A stretch of 64,000 bases of DNA. Source: an uncultured Rhizobiaceae group bacterium. Its GTDB lineage: Bacteria; Pseudomonadota; Alphaproteobacteria; Rhizobiales; Rhizobiaceae. Shown piece after piece: positions 52,936 through 61,222 of this stretch (its first letter is position 1; the number at the start of each line of letters is the position of its first letter). The notes under the pieces were generated by a model, which saw only the letters and a list, made by a program, of their open reading frames with translations, had not been told where the DNA came from and searched no databases. The DNA lies in NCBI GenBank assembly GCA_937958815.1, contig CALGMR010000013.1, positions 62,001 through 126,000 on the forward strand, given 5' to 3'. A program made the position numbers and the translations under genes.

Positions 52936-53959
52936 ATCACGTTCCAAACAGCCGCAGCTTAAACATGCCCAAGCATGTTTTTCGATCATCAAACAGGGGT
53001 CGAAAAGTTTTCATTTTGCTTCGCTCATTTTGCCGCGCAATGTGCGTATGGCGGCGACATCGCTCTATGCGTTTTGCCGGATGTCTGATGATTTGGTTGA
53101 TGACCCCTGCGCCACATTTGAGGCGGTGCAGAAACTTCGCGCACGACTGGATGCTGCTTATGAAGGCAAGCCATTTGATCACGTTGCAGACAGAGCTTTT
53201 GCTGAAGTGGTTGAAGCTTATAACATCCCGAAATCCGTTCCGCTGTCGATGATTGAGGGGTTTGAGTGGGACTTGGTCGACAAGCGTTACGAAACGATTG
53301 GCGAAGTGATTGATTACTCTGCGCGTGTTGCAGGGACAGTTGGCATCATGATGAGCCTCGTCATGGGTAAACGATCGGAGCGCACGCTGGCGCGGGCTTG
53401 CGACCTTGGTGTTGCCATGCAGTTGATCAACATTTCTCGTGATGTGGGTGAGGATGCCCGCAACAGGCGCGTCTATCTGCCGGATGAATGGCTTCGCGAA
53501 GCAGGAACCAGCCGTGAAGACTTGTTAAAATCTCCCCAACACAGCGATGCTGTTGCACGGGTCGTGGAACGCTTGTTGAACACAGCTGATGAAATTTATT
53601 TAAGAGCGCTTACGGGACTTGCCGATTTGCCGATGGCGTGTCGCCCTGGCATTCGAGCTGCCGGCATGGTGTATGCGGGCATTGGAACCCAAGTGCGTGC
53701 CAATGGTTATAATTCTATTGATCAGCGCGCCTACACAACCAAGGCACAAAAACTGGCTTTGCTGGTGCGTGCGCTTCGCAATGATGGGCCATACGGCAGT
53801 TGCGATGAAAGCCCCGCATTAACCGAGGTGAGTTATCTGGTCGATGCGGCAGCCGATCCTGATACCGACCCACGTGGTTCTATGGAATGGTTGATCGATC
53901 TGAACACGAAGCTGGCGCGGCGCGATCGTGGGCTTGATCACATGCGTTCGCGCAACTGA
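52928..53959 (+). CDS. crtB: Phytoene synthase
   Basis: CrtB joins two geranylgeranyl diphosphates to phytoene. The 343-residue product has both Asp-rich metal-binding motifs: CRMSDDLVDDP (about residue 50) and INISRDVGEDARNRRVYLPDEW. FHFASLILPRNVRMAATSLYAFCR is also typical. The ATG at 52928 overlaps the last codons of crtI by eight bases, so the two are translationally coupled. Confidence 0.95.
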   Translation: MLKSRSKQPQLKHAQACFSIIKQGSKSFHFASLILPRNVRMAATSLYAFCRMSDDLVDDPCATFEAVQKLRARLDAAYEGKPFDHVADRAFAEVVEAYNIPKSVPLSMIEGFEWDLVDKRYETIGEVIDYSARVAGTVGIMMSLVMGKRSERTLARACDLGVAMQLINISRDVGEDARNRRVYLPDEWLREAGTSREDLLKSPQHSDAVARVVERLLNTADEIYLRALTGLADLPMACRPGIRAAGMVYAGIGTQVRANGYNSIDQRAYTTKAQKLALLVRALRNDGPYGSCDESPALTEVSYLVDAAADPDTDPRGSMEWLIDLNTKLARRDRGLDHMRSRN

Positions 53960-53998
53960 TATTTATTCAATGTGTTTCAACATCGAAGGGTTGATATT

Positions 53999-54466
53999 TT
54001 GAGCTGGTCCTTGATCGCATTTATTGCTTTGAACGTGATTGCGGCTTCTTCAGGTGCTGCATTTCAGCCGGGTGCGTGGTTCAAAAGTTTGGACAAACCA
54101 TCATGGCAACCACCTGATTGGGCATTTCCTATAGTGTGGTCGGTTCTGTATTTTCTCAATGCACTTGCGGGCTGGTGGGTTTGGCAAGCGTCAGGCTTGG
54201 AAAGTTTGGGCGCGTTGGCCATGGTGATCTATATCGTGGCGCTGTTGTCCAATGCTGGATGGTCTGCATTGTTTTTTGGAATGCGTCGCATGGATTTGGC
54301 CACCTATGATGCAGCATTGTTATGGTTGTTGGTCGCGGCACAAATTGTGGTTTTTTACGCCATTGTGCCGCTGGCCGGATTGATTTTGCTGCCTTACTTG
54401 GCGTGGGTTACAATTGCATTCTGGTTGAGCAGAACCGTCTGGAAACTTAACCCTGATGCCGTTTGA
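53999..54466 (+). CDS. tspO: TspO/MBR tryptophan-rich sensory protein
   Basis: TspO is a five-helix outer-membrane protein that binds tetrapyrroles and modulates photopigment gene expression in Rhodobacter. The 155-residue product has WFKSLDKPSWQPPDWAFPIVWSVLYFLNALAGWWVW and NAGWSALFFGMRRMDLA, which are family hallmarks. I start at TTG 53999 (MSWSLIAF) because AAGGG lies eight bases upstream; the GTG at 53972 would add nine atypical residues. It sits between crtB and crtC, as in Rhodobacter. Confidence 0.92.
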   Translation: MSWSLIAFIALNVIAASSGAAFQPGAWFKSLDKPSWQPPDWAFPIVWSVLYFLNALAGWWVWQASGLESLGALAMVIYIVALLSNAGWSALFFGMRRMDLATYDAALLWLLVAAQIVVFYAIVPLAGLILLPYLAWVTIAFWLSRTVWKLNPDAV

Positions 54467-54478
54467 CTGGGGTGCGAT

Positions 54479-54619
54479 ATGACACCTGCTGATTGGTTGT
54501 TCTTGTTTGAGTTCGGGGGCGGATTTGCAGTCTTCATTTTATTTTGCCTCTGGCAACTGCGCCAGTTGGACAAACTGGATGCCGAAGATGAAAAACGGGA
54601 TCGTGAAGACCAAAGCTAG
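54479..54619 (+). CDS. 46-residue single-pass membrane protein after tspO
   Basis: The frame ATG 54479 to TAG 54617-54619 encodes MTPADWLFLFEFGGGFAVFI and continues to a charged tail. One hydrophobic segment (about residues 6-24) is followed by a strongly charged stretch (QLRQLDKLDAEDEKRDREDQ). It starts 12 bases after the tspO stop, with TGGGGTG upstream. Length, one helix and charged tail suggest a real small protein. Its function is unknown. Its stop shares the CTAG tetranucleotide with the crtC stop on the other strand. Confidence 0.6.
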   Translation: MTPADWLFLFEFGGGFAVFILFCLWQLRQLDKLDAEDEKRDREDQS

Positions 54620-55533
54620 GTTTTTTGATAGCGGCTTCTGCGCGGCATTCTGAACGGTAAAAGGCAACGAACCAAAGGGTTCGAGAATGCCTTCAGGTCG
54701 AGGCTCTCGTGAACTGCGCGACAATTTTCACCATCAAATACCGATTGAATTTGCGACCGTGAATAAAACGGCGTGTCTTCCAAAGTGGAGGTGATCTTTG
54801 GGGTAGGGTGCTGGCTGAGTGTCGTTCGAGGCATTCGCCAGATTGGGCACTTTGGCAAATGTTGTCGCGATGGTATCGCCACATCCCGAACTGATCCATC
54901 GCGCGCAAATTTCAAGGCGAATTGTCGATTGACGCCCGATTTCGTGAACGCATCGTACAAGAGCCCTGCGCCATCTTTCAATTGGGCACGCGACCAGTCC
55001 CAATGGGTGAAGCCGTCTTCCAAAGGTTCGCTGCCCCAATTGGAATCGATGTAACCGTGGCCGCGCCATGACACATCAGGCGACGCCATATTGCATTCCA
55101 CATCGCAACTGGAGGCAATAGGGCGCCAGAAGTGTCGACCATTTTCATCAAGCTGATACGTTTCTTTCGTGATGCCGTGGGGAGTGAGTTTCAATTGACC
55201 CCGAACTTTGAAGGGGAGAGGCGCTGCACGTTCGTTGATGTTTATTGTCAGCGATGTGCCGTCCCACTCGAGATCGCTTGGGCCAATTGCCAAGTGTGCC
55301 TTCGATTGTTGCAATGCAGATGATCCGCGTTCGGTCATCGTCCAGCGCTTCACACCCTTGCCGTAAATTCCAACGTTCAATGCGATATGTTCAGTCGGGT
55401 TTTTGCGACCAGACCATGCGTAATAGGGGGAGAACACGGAACCGATAAGTGCGATGATGGAAAAGCCGAATTGCCCATCGTCACTCATGGCATCGGCGTA
55501 CCACCACCCGTAGCCATTTGGTGGAACGCTCAG
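54616..55533 (-). CDS. crtC: Acyclic carotenoid hydratase (neurosporene/lycopene 1,2-hydratase)
   Basis: CrtC adds water across the 1,2 double bond of neurosporene or lycopene, forming the 1-hydroxy derivative. Conserved sequence begins VPPNGYGWWYADAMSDDGQFGFSIIALIGSVFSPYYAWSGR and includes MASPDVSWRGHGYIDSNWGSEPLEDGF. No ATG, GTG or TTG lies near the expected N-terminus; the first upstream TTG (55686) would overlap crtD by 157 bases. A CTG at 55531-55533 sits in a CTGA overlap with the crtD stop and has AAGG seven bases upstream, so I take it as the start (305 residues). The frame continues open upstream inside crtD, so a crtD-crtC frameshift is also possible. Confidence 0.85.
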   Translation of the reverse strand: MSVPPNGYGWWYADAMSDDGQFGFSIIALIGSVFSPYYAWSGRKNPTEHIALNVGIYGKGVKRWTMTERGSSALQQSKAHLAIGPSDLEWDGTSLTININERAAPLPFKVRGQLKLTPHGITKETYQLDENGRHFWRPIASSCDVECNMASPDVSWRGHGYIDSNWGSEPLEDGFTHWDWSRAQLKDGAGLLYDAFTKSGVNRQFALKFARDGSVRDVAIPSRQHLPKCPIWRMPRTTLSQHPTPKITSTLEDTPFYSRSQIQSVFDGENCRAVHESLDLKAFSNPLVRCLLPFRMPRRSRYQKT

Positions 55534-57071
55534 CTCAAACCTTGGTCCTTCAGAATCTGCTGCGCCGCGAGCATCCCCGAAAGGGTCGCCATCGGAACGC
55601 CCGCTCCCGGATGCGTGCTGCCCCCCGCCAAATACAGTCCTGGCAGTTTCGTCTTCGAGCCCGGCCTGGAGAACGATGCCATCCAACCGTGGGATGCTCT
55701 GCCGTACAGAGAACCGCCCGATCCCGGAAACAGGTTCTCGAAATCTGCTGGTTGTGTAACTGTCATTTGAGGTTTTGCGGTTTCCAAGATCAGTCCACAG
55801 CGGTTGAGCAGGGAAAAAGTTGCGGACTGACATTGATGAAGTTCCTCTTGGTTCATGCGGCGGGTGTCGCCAAATGCAGGTGCGTTGATCAAGCACAGCA
55901 TTTTGTCTTCTGTTCCCGAAATCAAATTTGCTTCGTCATCGCGGTTTTGCGCGCAGACATAGACAGTTGGATTTTCAGGCACCTGGGTTTTCTGGAATAT
56001 GGAATTGAATTCTGAGCTGTAGTCTTCGGAAAAAAAGACATTGTGACGTTGCAAAGGAAAGCCCGACGTTTTCGCCTTTACGTTCCATGTGATTGCCGAG
56101 AGCGCACGATCTTTAAGGCTCACAATTGGAAACGAGGTGGCGGGTTCTTTCGTAAAAAAGTCCGGTGTTAGTCTGGAAATATCGCCGCAAAACAGAATTT
56201 TCTTGCCACGAATTTGTTCTCCTGCAGCAAGTTTCACGCCGCGTGCAGCTCCGCTTTCCACAATAATGCTGGAAACATCTGCATTGCTTTTGATGATAAC
56301 GCCAAGGCTTTGAGCACGTTCTCGCATCGCCAGTGCAAGGGCGTGCATTCCCCCTTCAACATGCCAAACTCCAGCTTGTTCCACATGAGCGATCAACATC
56401 AAAGTGGCAGGGGATTGATAAGGCGAAGACCCAACATAGGTGGCGTAACGCCCGAACAATTGTTGCAGACGGGGGTCTGGAAAATAATCGCCCAAAGCGT
56501 TCCACAGCGTTGTGAAGGGCCGCAAAGCGAGCAGTGTGCCAATTTTTGCAAGACCAACCCGCTGGGACAATTGCACGGGGTTGGGGCGTGATGCTGCTAT
56601 AAATGTGTGCTGCAGCGTATTGAATATATTGCGGGCGTCATTTGAAAATTTGCGAAAGCCTTGTGCGCAATCCACCCCGAAAAATTCTTTGATGGAGGCT
56701 TCGGATGCATCTTCATCGGCAAAGAGATCAAAATGGCCATCGTCATCCCATGCGTGGCGCGCCAATGTGTTGGCTTTGAACAGTTTTACATGGTTTTCAA
56801 ATTCGGATCCTGATTCTGCAAACAGTTTTTCAAACACCCATTTCATGGTGAACACTGTGGGCCCAGCGTCTATCTTTGCTCCGTCGACTTCTACAACGCG
56901 CATTTTTCCACCTGGATAATCTTGTTTTTCCACAAGCGTGACGGCTTCACCTTTTGCAGCCAGTGAAATAGCGGCCGCCAACCCCGCCATTCCTGCACCT
57001 ATGACGATTGTTCCGCTCTCTTTGGCGTGGTGTTGAATATTTGGTTTGTTGGAAATTTTAGAATTGTCCAG
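55530..57071 (-). CDS. crtD: Hydroxyneurosporene/methoxyneurosporene desaturase
   Basis: CrtD is the FAD-dependent C-3,4 desaturase of the spheroidene/spirilloxanthin pathway. Motifs are TIVIGAGMAGLAAAISLAAKG, YPGGKMRVVEVDGAKIDAGPTVFT and the C-terminal LYLAGGSTHPGAGVPMATLSG. The first ATG in frame (56990) lies inside the FAD-binding GAGMAG motif, so the real start is earlier. Between the upstream stop and this motif there is no ATG, GTG or TTG. The best candidate is CTG 57071, giving LDNSKISNKPN before the domain. The predicted promoter would start the transcript about 16 bases before it. It is a homologue of CrtI and faces away from crtE. Confidence 0.88.
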   Translation of the reverse strand: MDNSKISNKPNIQHHAKESGTIVIGAGMAGLAAAISLAAKGEAVTLVEKQDYPGGKMRVVEVDGAKIDAGPTVFTMKWVFEKLFAESGSEFENHVKLFKANTLARHAWDDDGHFDLFADEDASEASIKEFFGVDCAQGFRKFSNDARNIFNTLQHTFIAASRPNPVQLSQRVGLAKIGTLLALRPFTTLWNALGDYFPDPRLQQLFGRYATYVGSSPYQSPATLMLIAHVEQAGVWHVEGGMHALALAMRERAQSLGVIIKSNADVSSIIVESGAARGVKLAAGEQIRGKKILFCGDISRLTPDFFTKEPATSFPIVSLKDRALSAITWNVKAKTSGFPLQRHNVFFSEDYSSEFNSIFQKTQVPENPTVYVCAQNRDDEANLISGTEDKMLCLINAPAFGDTRRMNQEELHQCQSATFSLLNRCGLILETAKPQMTVTQPADFENLFPGSGGSLYGRASHGWMASFSRPGSKTKLPGLYLAGGSTHPGAGVPMATLSGMLAAQQILKDQGLS

Positions 57072-57090
57072 TTGCTTTTACAGTTTCATG

Positions 57091-57134
57091 TGTCAATATA
57101 ACTGAACATATAGAGTTGTCACTTTTTTTGGACA
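57091..57134. promoter_or_regulatory. Tandem PpsR/CrtJ boxes between crtD and crtE
   Basis: TGTCAATATAACTGAACA (57091-57108) and TGTCACTTTTTTTGGACA (57117-57134) are both exact TGT-N12-ACA sites, 8 bp apart. On the minus strand GTGACA (57117-57122) and TATATT (57095-57100) form a -35/-10 pair with 16 bp spacing, giving a crtD start near 57088. One control region serves both divergent carotenoid operons. Confidence 0.8.
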
Positions 57135-57155
57135 CTTTGTTGGGAGGAACGACAA

Positions 57156-58025
57156 TTGGACAATGCAGCCAGAATTGAGCAGGCTTTGGAACGGTCGGTC
57201 GCTCTTGCAAGCAAGCGTCAATGTCCGCCCAAACTTACCAAGGCTGTGCGTTACGCTGTCTTTCCGGGTGGAGCACGCGTTCGCCCGCAACTCACCATGG
57301 CTGTCGCAGCGGCTTGTGATGTGGGGGAAACTCTACTCGTTGATGGTGCTGCTGCCGCGATCGAACTTCTCCACTGCGCATCGCTGGTTCACGATGATCT
57401 GCCCTGTTTTGATGATGCTGATTTGCGCCGTGGAAAAGCCAGCGTTCACTCCGTTTACGGCGAAGAAATTGCTGTGCTCGTTGGCGATGCCTTGATTGTG
57501 CAAGCCTTCCAATCAATCGCAGAATCATGTGGCGACACGCCCCAATATCTTCCTGAACTGATTGCATGTGTGGCCGGTTCTGTTGGCATGAAAGGTGGCA
57601 TTGTCGCTGGTCAGGCCTGGGAAAGCGAAGATGTTGTAGACGTTAAAGAATATCACTGTGCCAAGACAGGCTCCCTCTTTGTCGGTGCAGTGAGTGCTGG
57701 CGCCTTGGCTGTGGGATCTGATCCTCAGCCTTGGCGCCTATTAGGTTCCAAAATCGGCGAGGCATATCAGCTTGCCGATGATCTGCTTGATGCTCTGGGA
57801 ACGGAAGAGGAGAGCGGCAAGCCGATTGGTCAGGACGTCGCCAATTGTCGTCCTAATGCTGTGGCGTCTCTTGGTTTTCAAGGCGCTGTTGATTTGCTGA
57901 ACAAAACAGTTGGTGAAGCGGTTTCGGCTATTCCCGATTGCAAGGGCGCAAAGGGACTGAGTTCCTTAATCGCAGCCCAAGCGAAACGGCTGGTTCCCGC
58001 AAAGGCGGCAACAGTCGCGGCCTGA
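57156..58025 (+). CDS. crtE: Geranylgeranyl diphosphate synthase
   Basis: CrtE makes the C20 precursor of carotenoids and of the bacteriochlorophyll tail. The 289-residue product has the first Asp-rich motif VHDDLPCFDDADLRRG, the second YQLADDLLDALG and the GGARVRPQL substrate loop. The start is TTG 57156, set by GGAGG eight bases upstream. It opens the crtE-crtF-bchC-bchX-bchY-bchZ series. Confidence 0.95.
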   Translation: MDNAARIEQALERSVALASKRQCPPKLTKAVRYAVFPGGARVRPQLTMAVAAACDVGETLLVDGAAAAIELLHCASLVHDDLPCFDDADLRRGKASVHSVYGEEIAVLVGDALIVQAFQSIAESCGDTPQYLPELIACVAGSVGMKGGIVAGQAWESEDVVDVKEYHCAKTGSLFVGAVSAGALAVGSDPQPWRLLGSKIGEAYQLADDLLDALGTEEESGKPIGQDVANCRPNAVASLGFQGAVDLLNKTVGEAVSAIPDCKGAKGLSSLIAAQAKRLVPAKAATVAA

Positions 58026-58050
58026 TTGTTCTGGCTGGAGAGTTTCATTC

Positions 58051-59151
58051 TTGCTGAAGCATTGGCTGAATTTTCGTGATCGGTGTCTCACATCCGAAGC
58101 GTTTCACAAATGGGTGGCACGCTTCCCTCCCACGCGTCCCATTCTGCGCAAACGCCAAAGTGAATTGTTCGATATTGTGTCAGGCTTTGTCTATTCGCAG
58201 GTGCTGCTGGCGGTTGTGAAACTTGATGTTTTGTCCGCCGTACAGGGCGACGGGAAAACTGTTTCCCAAGTGTCTGATTTTACAGGCTTGGGCCTCGATG
58301 AAACGCGCAGGCTTGTAGAGGCTGCGGCTTCTTTGCGCCTTTTGCAGTTGCATGACGGGCGTTATCGCCTTGGCGACTTGGGTGCTGCGCTTCACATCAA
58401 TGCAGGCGTGAAAGCCATGATTTTGCATCATGGTGCTCTTTATAAAGACTTGAGCGATCCTGTAGCTCTGTTGCAATCGGGCCGTCAGGAAACGCATCTT
58501 TCAAAATATTGGGATTATGCGCTGAGCGAGAATCCCAAAGCTTCTGACGCGGAAGCCGTTTCAGCTTACAGCGTGTTGATGAGCGAAAGTCAGGCCATGG
58601 TTGCGGAAGAAGTTTTAGCCTGTTTTGATTTTTCGGATTTCGACACATTGCTGGATGTGGGCGGAGGCGAGGGAACTTTCCTGACTCAAGTCGCTTCGCA
58701 GCATTCTGAATTAAAACTGAAACTTTTCGATCTTCCCGAAGTTGCCAAACGGGCGCAAGGCAAATTTGATGAACGCGGACTGACAGCCCGCACGAAGACT
58801 TATGGTGGTTCATTTTTTGATGATGACTTGCCCATAGGCGCTGACTTGATTTCGTTGGTGCGCATTGTTCACGATCACGATGATGAGGCTGTGATGGCGA
58901 TTCTCAAAAGGGCGCATAAAGCCCTGCCAGCCGATGGAAAACTCATCATTTGCGAGCCGATGTCCACAGGTGGCTCTGCTCTGCGCATCAGCGATGCGTA
59001 TTTCAATTTCTATCTCTACGCGATGGGAAGTGGTCGGCCACGGTCGCCAAAAGCCGTTGCGAACATGCTGGAGCAGGCCGGTTTCAAAAATATTGTACAG
59101 GTGCCGACGCGCGCGCCTTTGATCACCAGCATTTTGCAGGCGTGCAAATAG
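58051..59151 (+). CDS. crtF: Hydroxyneurosporene O-methyltransferase
   Basis: CrtF methylates the tertiary 1-hydroxyl of acyclic carotenoids with S-adenosylmethionine, giving the methoxy end group of spheroidene or spirilloxanthin. The 366-residue product has an N-terminal winged-helix dimerisation domain (about 30-150) and a class I methyltransferase fold with the SAM motif TLLDVGGGEGTFL and DLISLVRIVHDHDDEA. The start is TTG 58051 with GGAGAG eight bases upstream. With crtC and crtD it shows that a methoxylated carotenoid is made. Confidence 0.93.
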   Translation: MLKHWLNFRDRCLTSEAFHKWVARFPPTRPILRKRQSELFDIVSGFVYSQVLLAVVKLDVLSAVQGDGKTVSQVSDFTGLGLDETRRLVEAAASLRLLQLHDGRYRLGDLGAALHINAGVKAMILHHGALYKDLSDPVALLQSGRQETHLSKYWDYALSENPKASDAEAVSAYSVLMSESQAMVAEEVLACFDFSDFDTLLDVGGGEGTFLTQVASQHSELKLKLFDLPEVAKRAQGKFDERGLTARTKTYGGSFFDDDLPIGADLISLVRIVHDHDDEAVMAILKRAHKALPADGKLIICEPMSTGGSALRISDAYFNFYLYAMGSGRPRSPKAVANMLEQAGFKNIVQVPTRAPLITSILQACK

Positions 59152-59161
59152 CCTTGCAGTT

Positions 59162-59205
59162 TGTAAATATAAGTTGACATAGAAGTGTGTCTATTTAATC
59201 TTACA
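59162..59205 (+). promoter_or_regulatory. Tandem PpsR/CrtJ boxes and promoter of bchC
   Basis: TGTAAATATAAGTTGACA (59162-59179) and TGTCTATTTAATCTTACA (59188-59205) are exact TGT-N12-ACA sites 8 bp apart. TTGACA in the first (59174-59179) and TAATCT in the second (59196-59201) form a -35/-10 pair with 16 bp spacing. This matches the classical bchC promoter of Rhodobacter, where the repressor covers both elements. Confidence 0.85.
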
Positions 59206-59254
59206 TTTGGGAGCCTGCTAGTGGACACTTTGTCTCATACACTGGAAGGCACGT

Positions 59255-60193
59255 ATGCAAGCGCATGCTGTAATTTTTAAAGAGCCAGGCTGTCTGGCAG
59301 TTGATCGGGTGGAACTCACTGATCCTGGGGTCGATGATCTTGTCATTGAATCCGTGTGGAGTGGAATCAGTTCTGGTACCGAGCGACTTTTGTGGTCTGG
59401 TGATATGCCAGCCTTTCCAGGCATGGGGTATCCACTGGTGCCGGGATACGAAACCGTTGGCAAAATCGTAGAAGCTTCAGGCCAGCATTCCCATCGGATC
59501 GGTGAGCAGGTCTATGTGCCGGGCTCGAGTTCTTATAAAGATGTTCGTGGTCTGTTTGGTGGCACAGCGTCCACTCTGGTTGTGCCCGAATCCAAAGCTT
59601 ATCGTGTTGAAGAAAGCTGGAAGTCTGACAGTGTTCTGATGGCGCTGGCTGCAACCGCGCACCATGCCTTAACGAACAATGCTTCAAGCCTGCCTGATCT
59701 GGTTGTTGGCCATGGCGTGTTGGGCCGACTGATTGTGCGCATCGCTATCGCGCTTGGTGCGGACAATATCAAAGTTTGGGACGCGAGTGCTCACAGACGC
59801 GATGCGCAAGATTATAGCGTGATTGATCCCAGCGAGGATGAAGGTTCGCGATATTCCCACATTATTGATGTGACGGGCGACGCCGACATTCTGGATCAGC
59901 TGATTGCGCACCTTAACCCCAGTGGTGAGATCACCTTGGCGGGATTTTACAGTCAGCGTGTCAGTTTCGCATTCCCATCCGCCTTCATGAAAGAGGCCCG
60001 TATTCGCGTGGCCGCTGAATGGAAGCCTGAAGATATGGACGCCGTACTCAAACTGTTGGGCGAGGGCAGATTGTCGCTTGCAGGTTTGGTTTCACATCAT
60101 ATGCCGACGGGAGACGCTCAAACCGCTTACGAAGCTGCTTTTGGCGACCCGTCTTGTCTTAAAATGGTTTTGAACTGGAGAGAGTTGTCATGA
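59255..60193 (+). CDS. bchC: 3-hydroxyethyl bacteriochlorophyllide a dehydrogenase
   Basis: BchC oxidises the 3-hydroxyethyl side chain to the 3-acetyl group of bacteriochlorophyll a with NAD. The 312-residue product is a medium-chain dehydrogenase with the family-specific VWSGISSGTERLLWSGDMPAFPGMGYPLVPGYETVG and a Rossmann segment VGHGVLGRLIVRIAIALGADN. GGAAGG precedes the ATG by four bases. The stop overlaps the bchX start (ATGA). Confidence 0.95.
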   Translation: MQAHAVIFKEPGCLAVDRVELTDPGVDDLVIESVWSGISSGTERLLWSGDMPAFPGMGYPLVPGYETVGKIVEASGQHSHRIGEQVYVPGSSSYKDVRGLFGGTASTLVVPESKAYRVEESWKSDSVLMALAATAHHALTNNASSLPDLVVGHGVLGRLIVRIAIALGADNIKVWDASAHRRDAQDYSVIDPSEDEGSRYSHIIDVTGDADILDQLIAHLNPSGEITLAGFYSQRVSFAFPSAFMKEARIRVAAEWKPEDMDAVLKLLGEGRLSLAGLVSHHMPTGDAQTAYEAAFGDPSCLKMVLNWRELS

Positions 60194-61215
60194 CCGAAGG
60201 ATTGCAAAGAGAAGTTGAACGCGACGAAGGCGACGGTGTTGATATCTTCAAAATTCTGCAAGACGAAGCGTCTTACGAACCCGATCCCGTTCACACTGGC
60301 CCGATCACTAAAGAAACCGAGGTCATTGCGATTTATGGTAAGGGCGGAATTGGCAAGAGTTTTTCCCTCGCGAACCTGTCTTACAACCTTGCCCGCAACG
60401 GCAAGAAGGTTTTGCTGATCGGTTGCGATCCAAAGTCTGACACAACGTCGCTTTTGTTTGGTGGCCGTTCCTGCCCAACCATTCTGGAAGTGTCTGCAGC
60501 CAAAAAAGCGGCTGGCGAAGACGTGTCCATTTCGGATGTATGTTTCAAGCGCGATGGTGTTTTCGCCATGGAACTCGGCGGCCCGGAAGTGGGTCGCGGA
60601 TGTGGTGGCCGTGGCATTATTCATGGGTTTGAACTGCTCGAAAAGCTCGGATTTCACGAGTGGGATTTCGATTATGTGTTGCTCGATTTTCTAGGCGATG
60701 TGGTTTGCGGTGGCTTCGGTCTGCCGATTGCCAGAGACATGTGTCAAAAGGTGATTGTGGTTGGATCAAATGATCTGCAATCGCTGTATGTGGCAAACAA
60801 TGTGTGTTCTGCCGTGGAGTATTTCCGCAAACTTGGCGGCAATGTCGGCGTTGCTGGTATGTTGGTCAACAAGGATGATGGGACGGGCGAGGCGGCCGCA
60901 TTTGCAAAAGCTGTTGGCATTCCTGTTCTGTCTGCCATTCCACAAGATGAAGACATTCGTCGCAAATCGGCCAGCTACCAGATCGTTGGGGATCCTTCCA
61001 CAAAGTGGGGGCCGATGTTTACGGAACTCGCTGAAAACATGATGTCTGCACCTCCGCGCCAGCCAACGCCGCTGGATCAGGATGGATTGCTTGGGTTGTT
61101 CTCGTCAGAAGAAACAGGTGCGGACTGGGTTCTTGAACCCGCGTCACCTGCGGATATGTGCGATCCGTCTCTTATTGAGAAAGTGTCTTTGGAGGTTGTC
61201 TACGACAACGTTTGA
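60190..61215 (+). CDS. bchX: Chlorophyllide a reductase, iron protein subunit
   Basis: BchX is the nitrogenase iron-protein-like ATPase that passes electrons to BchY/BchZ, reducing ring B of chlorophyllide a to a bacteriochlorin. The 341-residue product has the P-loop IYGKGGIGKSFSLANLSYNLA, switch I GCDPKSDTTSLLFGG and cluster cysteines in GRGCGGRGIIHG and VVCGGFGLP. The N-terminal 45 residues before the P-loop are typical of BchX and absent from BchL. Confidence 0.96.
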   Translation: MTEGLQREVERDEGDGVDIFKILQDEASYEPDPVHTGPITKETEVIAIYGKGGIGKSFSLANLSYNLARNGKKVLLIGCDPKSDTTSLLFGGRSCPTILEVSAAKKAAGEDVSISDVCFKRDGVFAMELGGPEVGRGCGGRGIIHGFELLEKLGFHEWDFDYVLLDFLGDVVCGGFGLPIARDMCQKVIVVGSNDLQSLYVANNVCSAVEYFRKLGGNVGVAGMLVNKDDGTGEAAAFAKAVGIPVLSAIPQDEDIRRKSASYQIVGDPSTKWGPMFTELAENMMSAPPRQPTPLDQDGLLGLFSSEETGADWVLEPASPADMCDPSLIEKVSLEVVYDNV

Positions 61216-61222
61216 TGAACCC

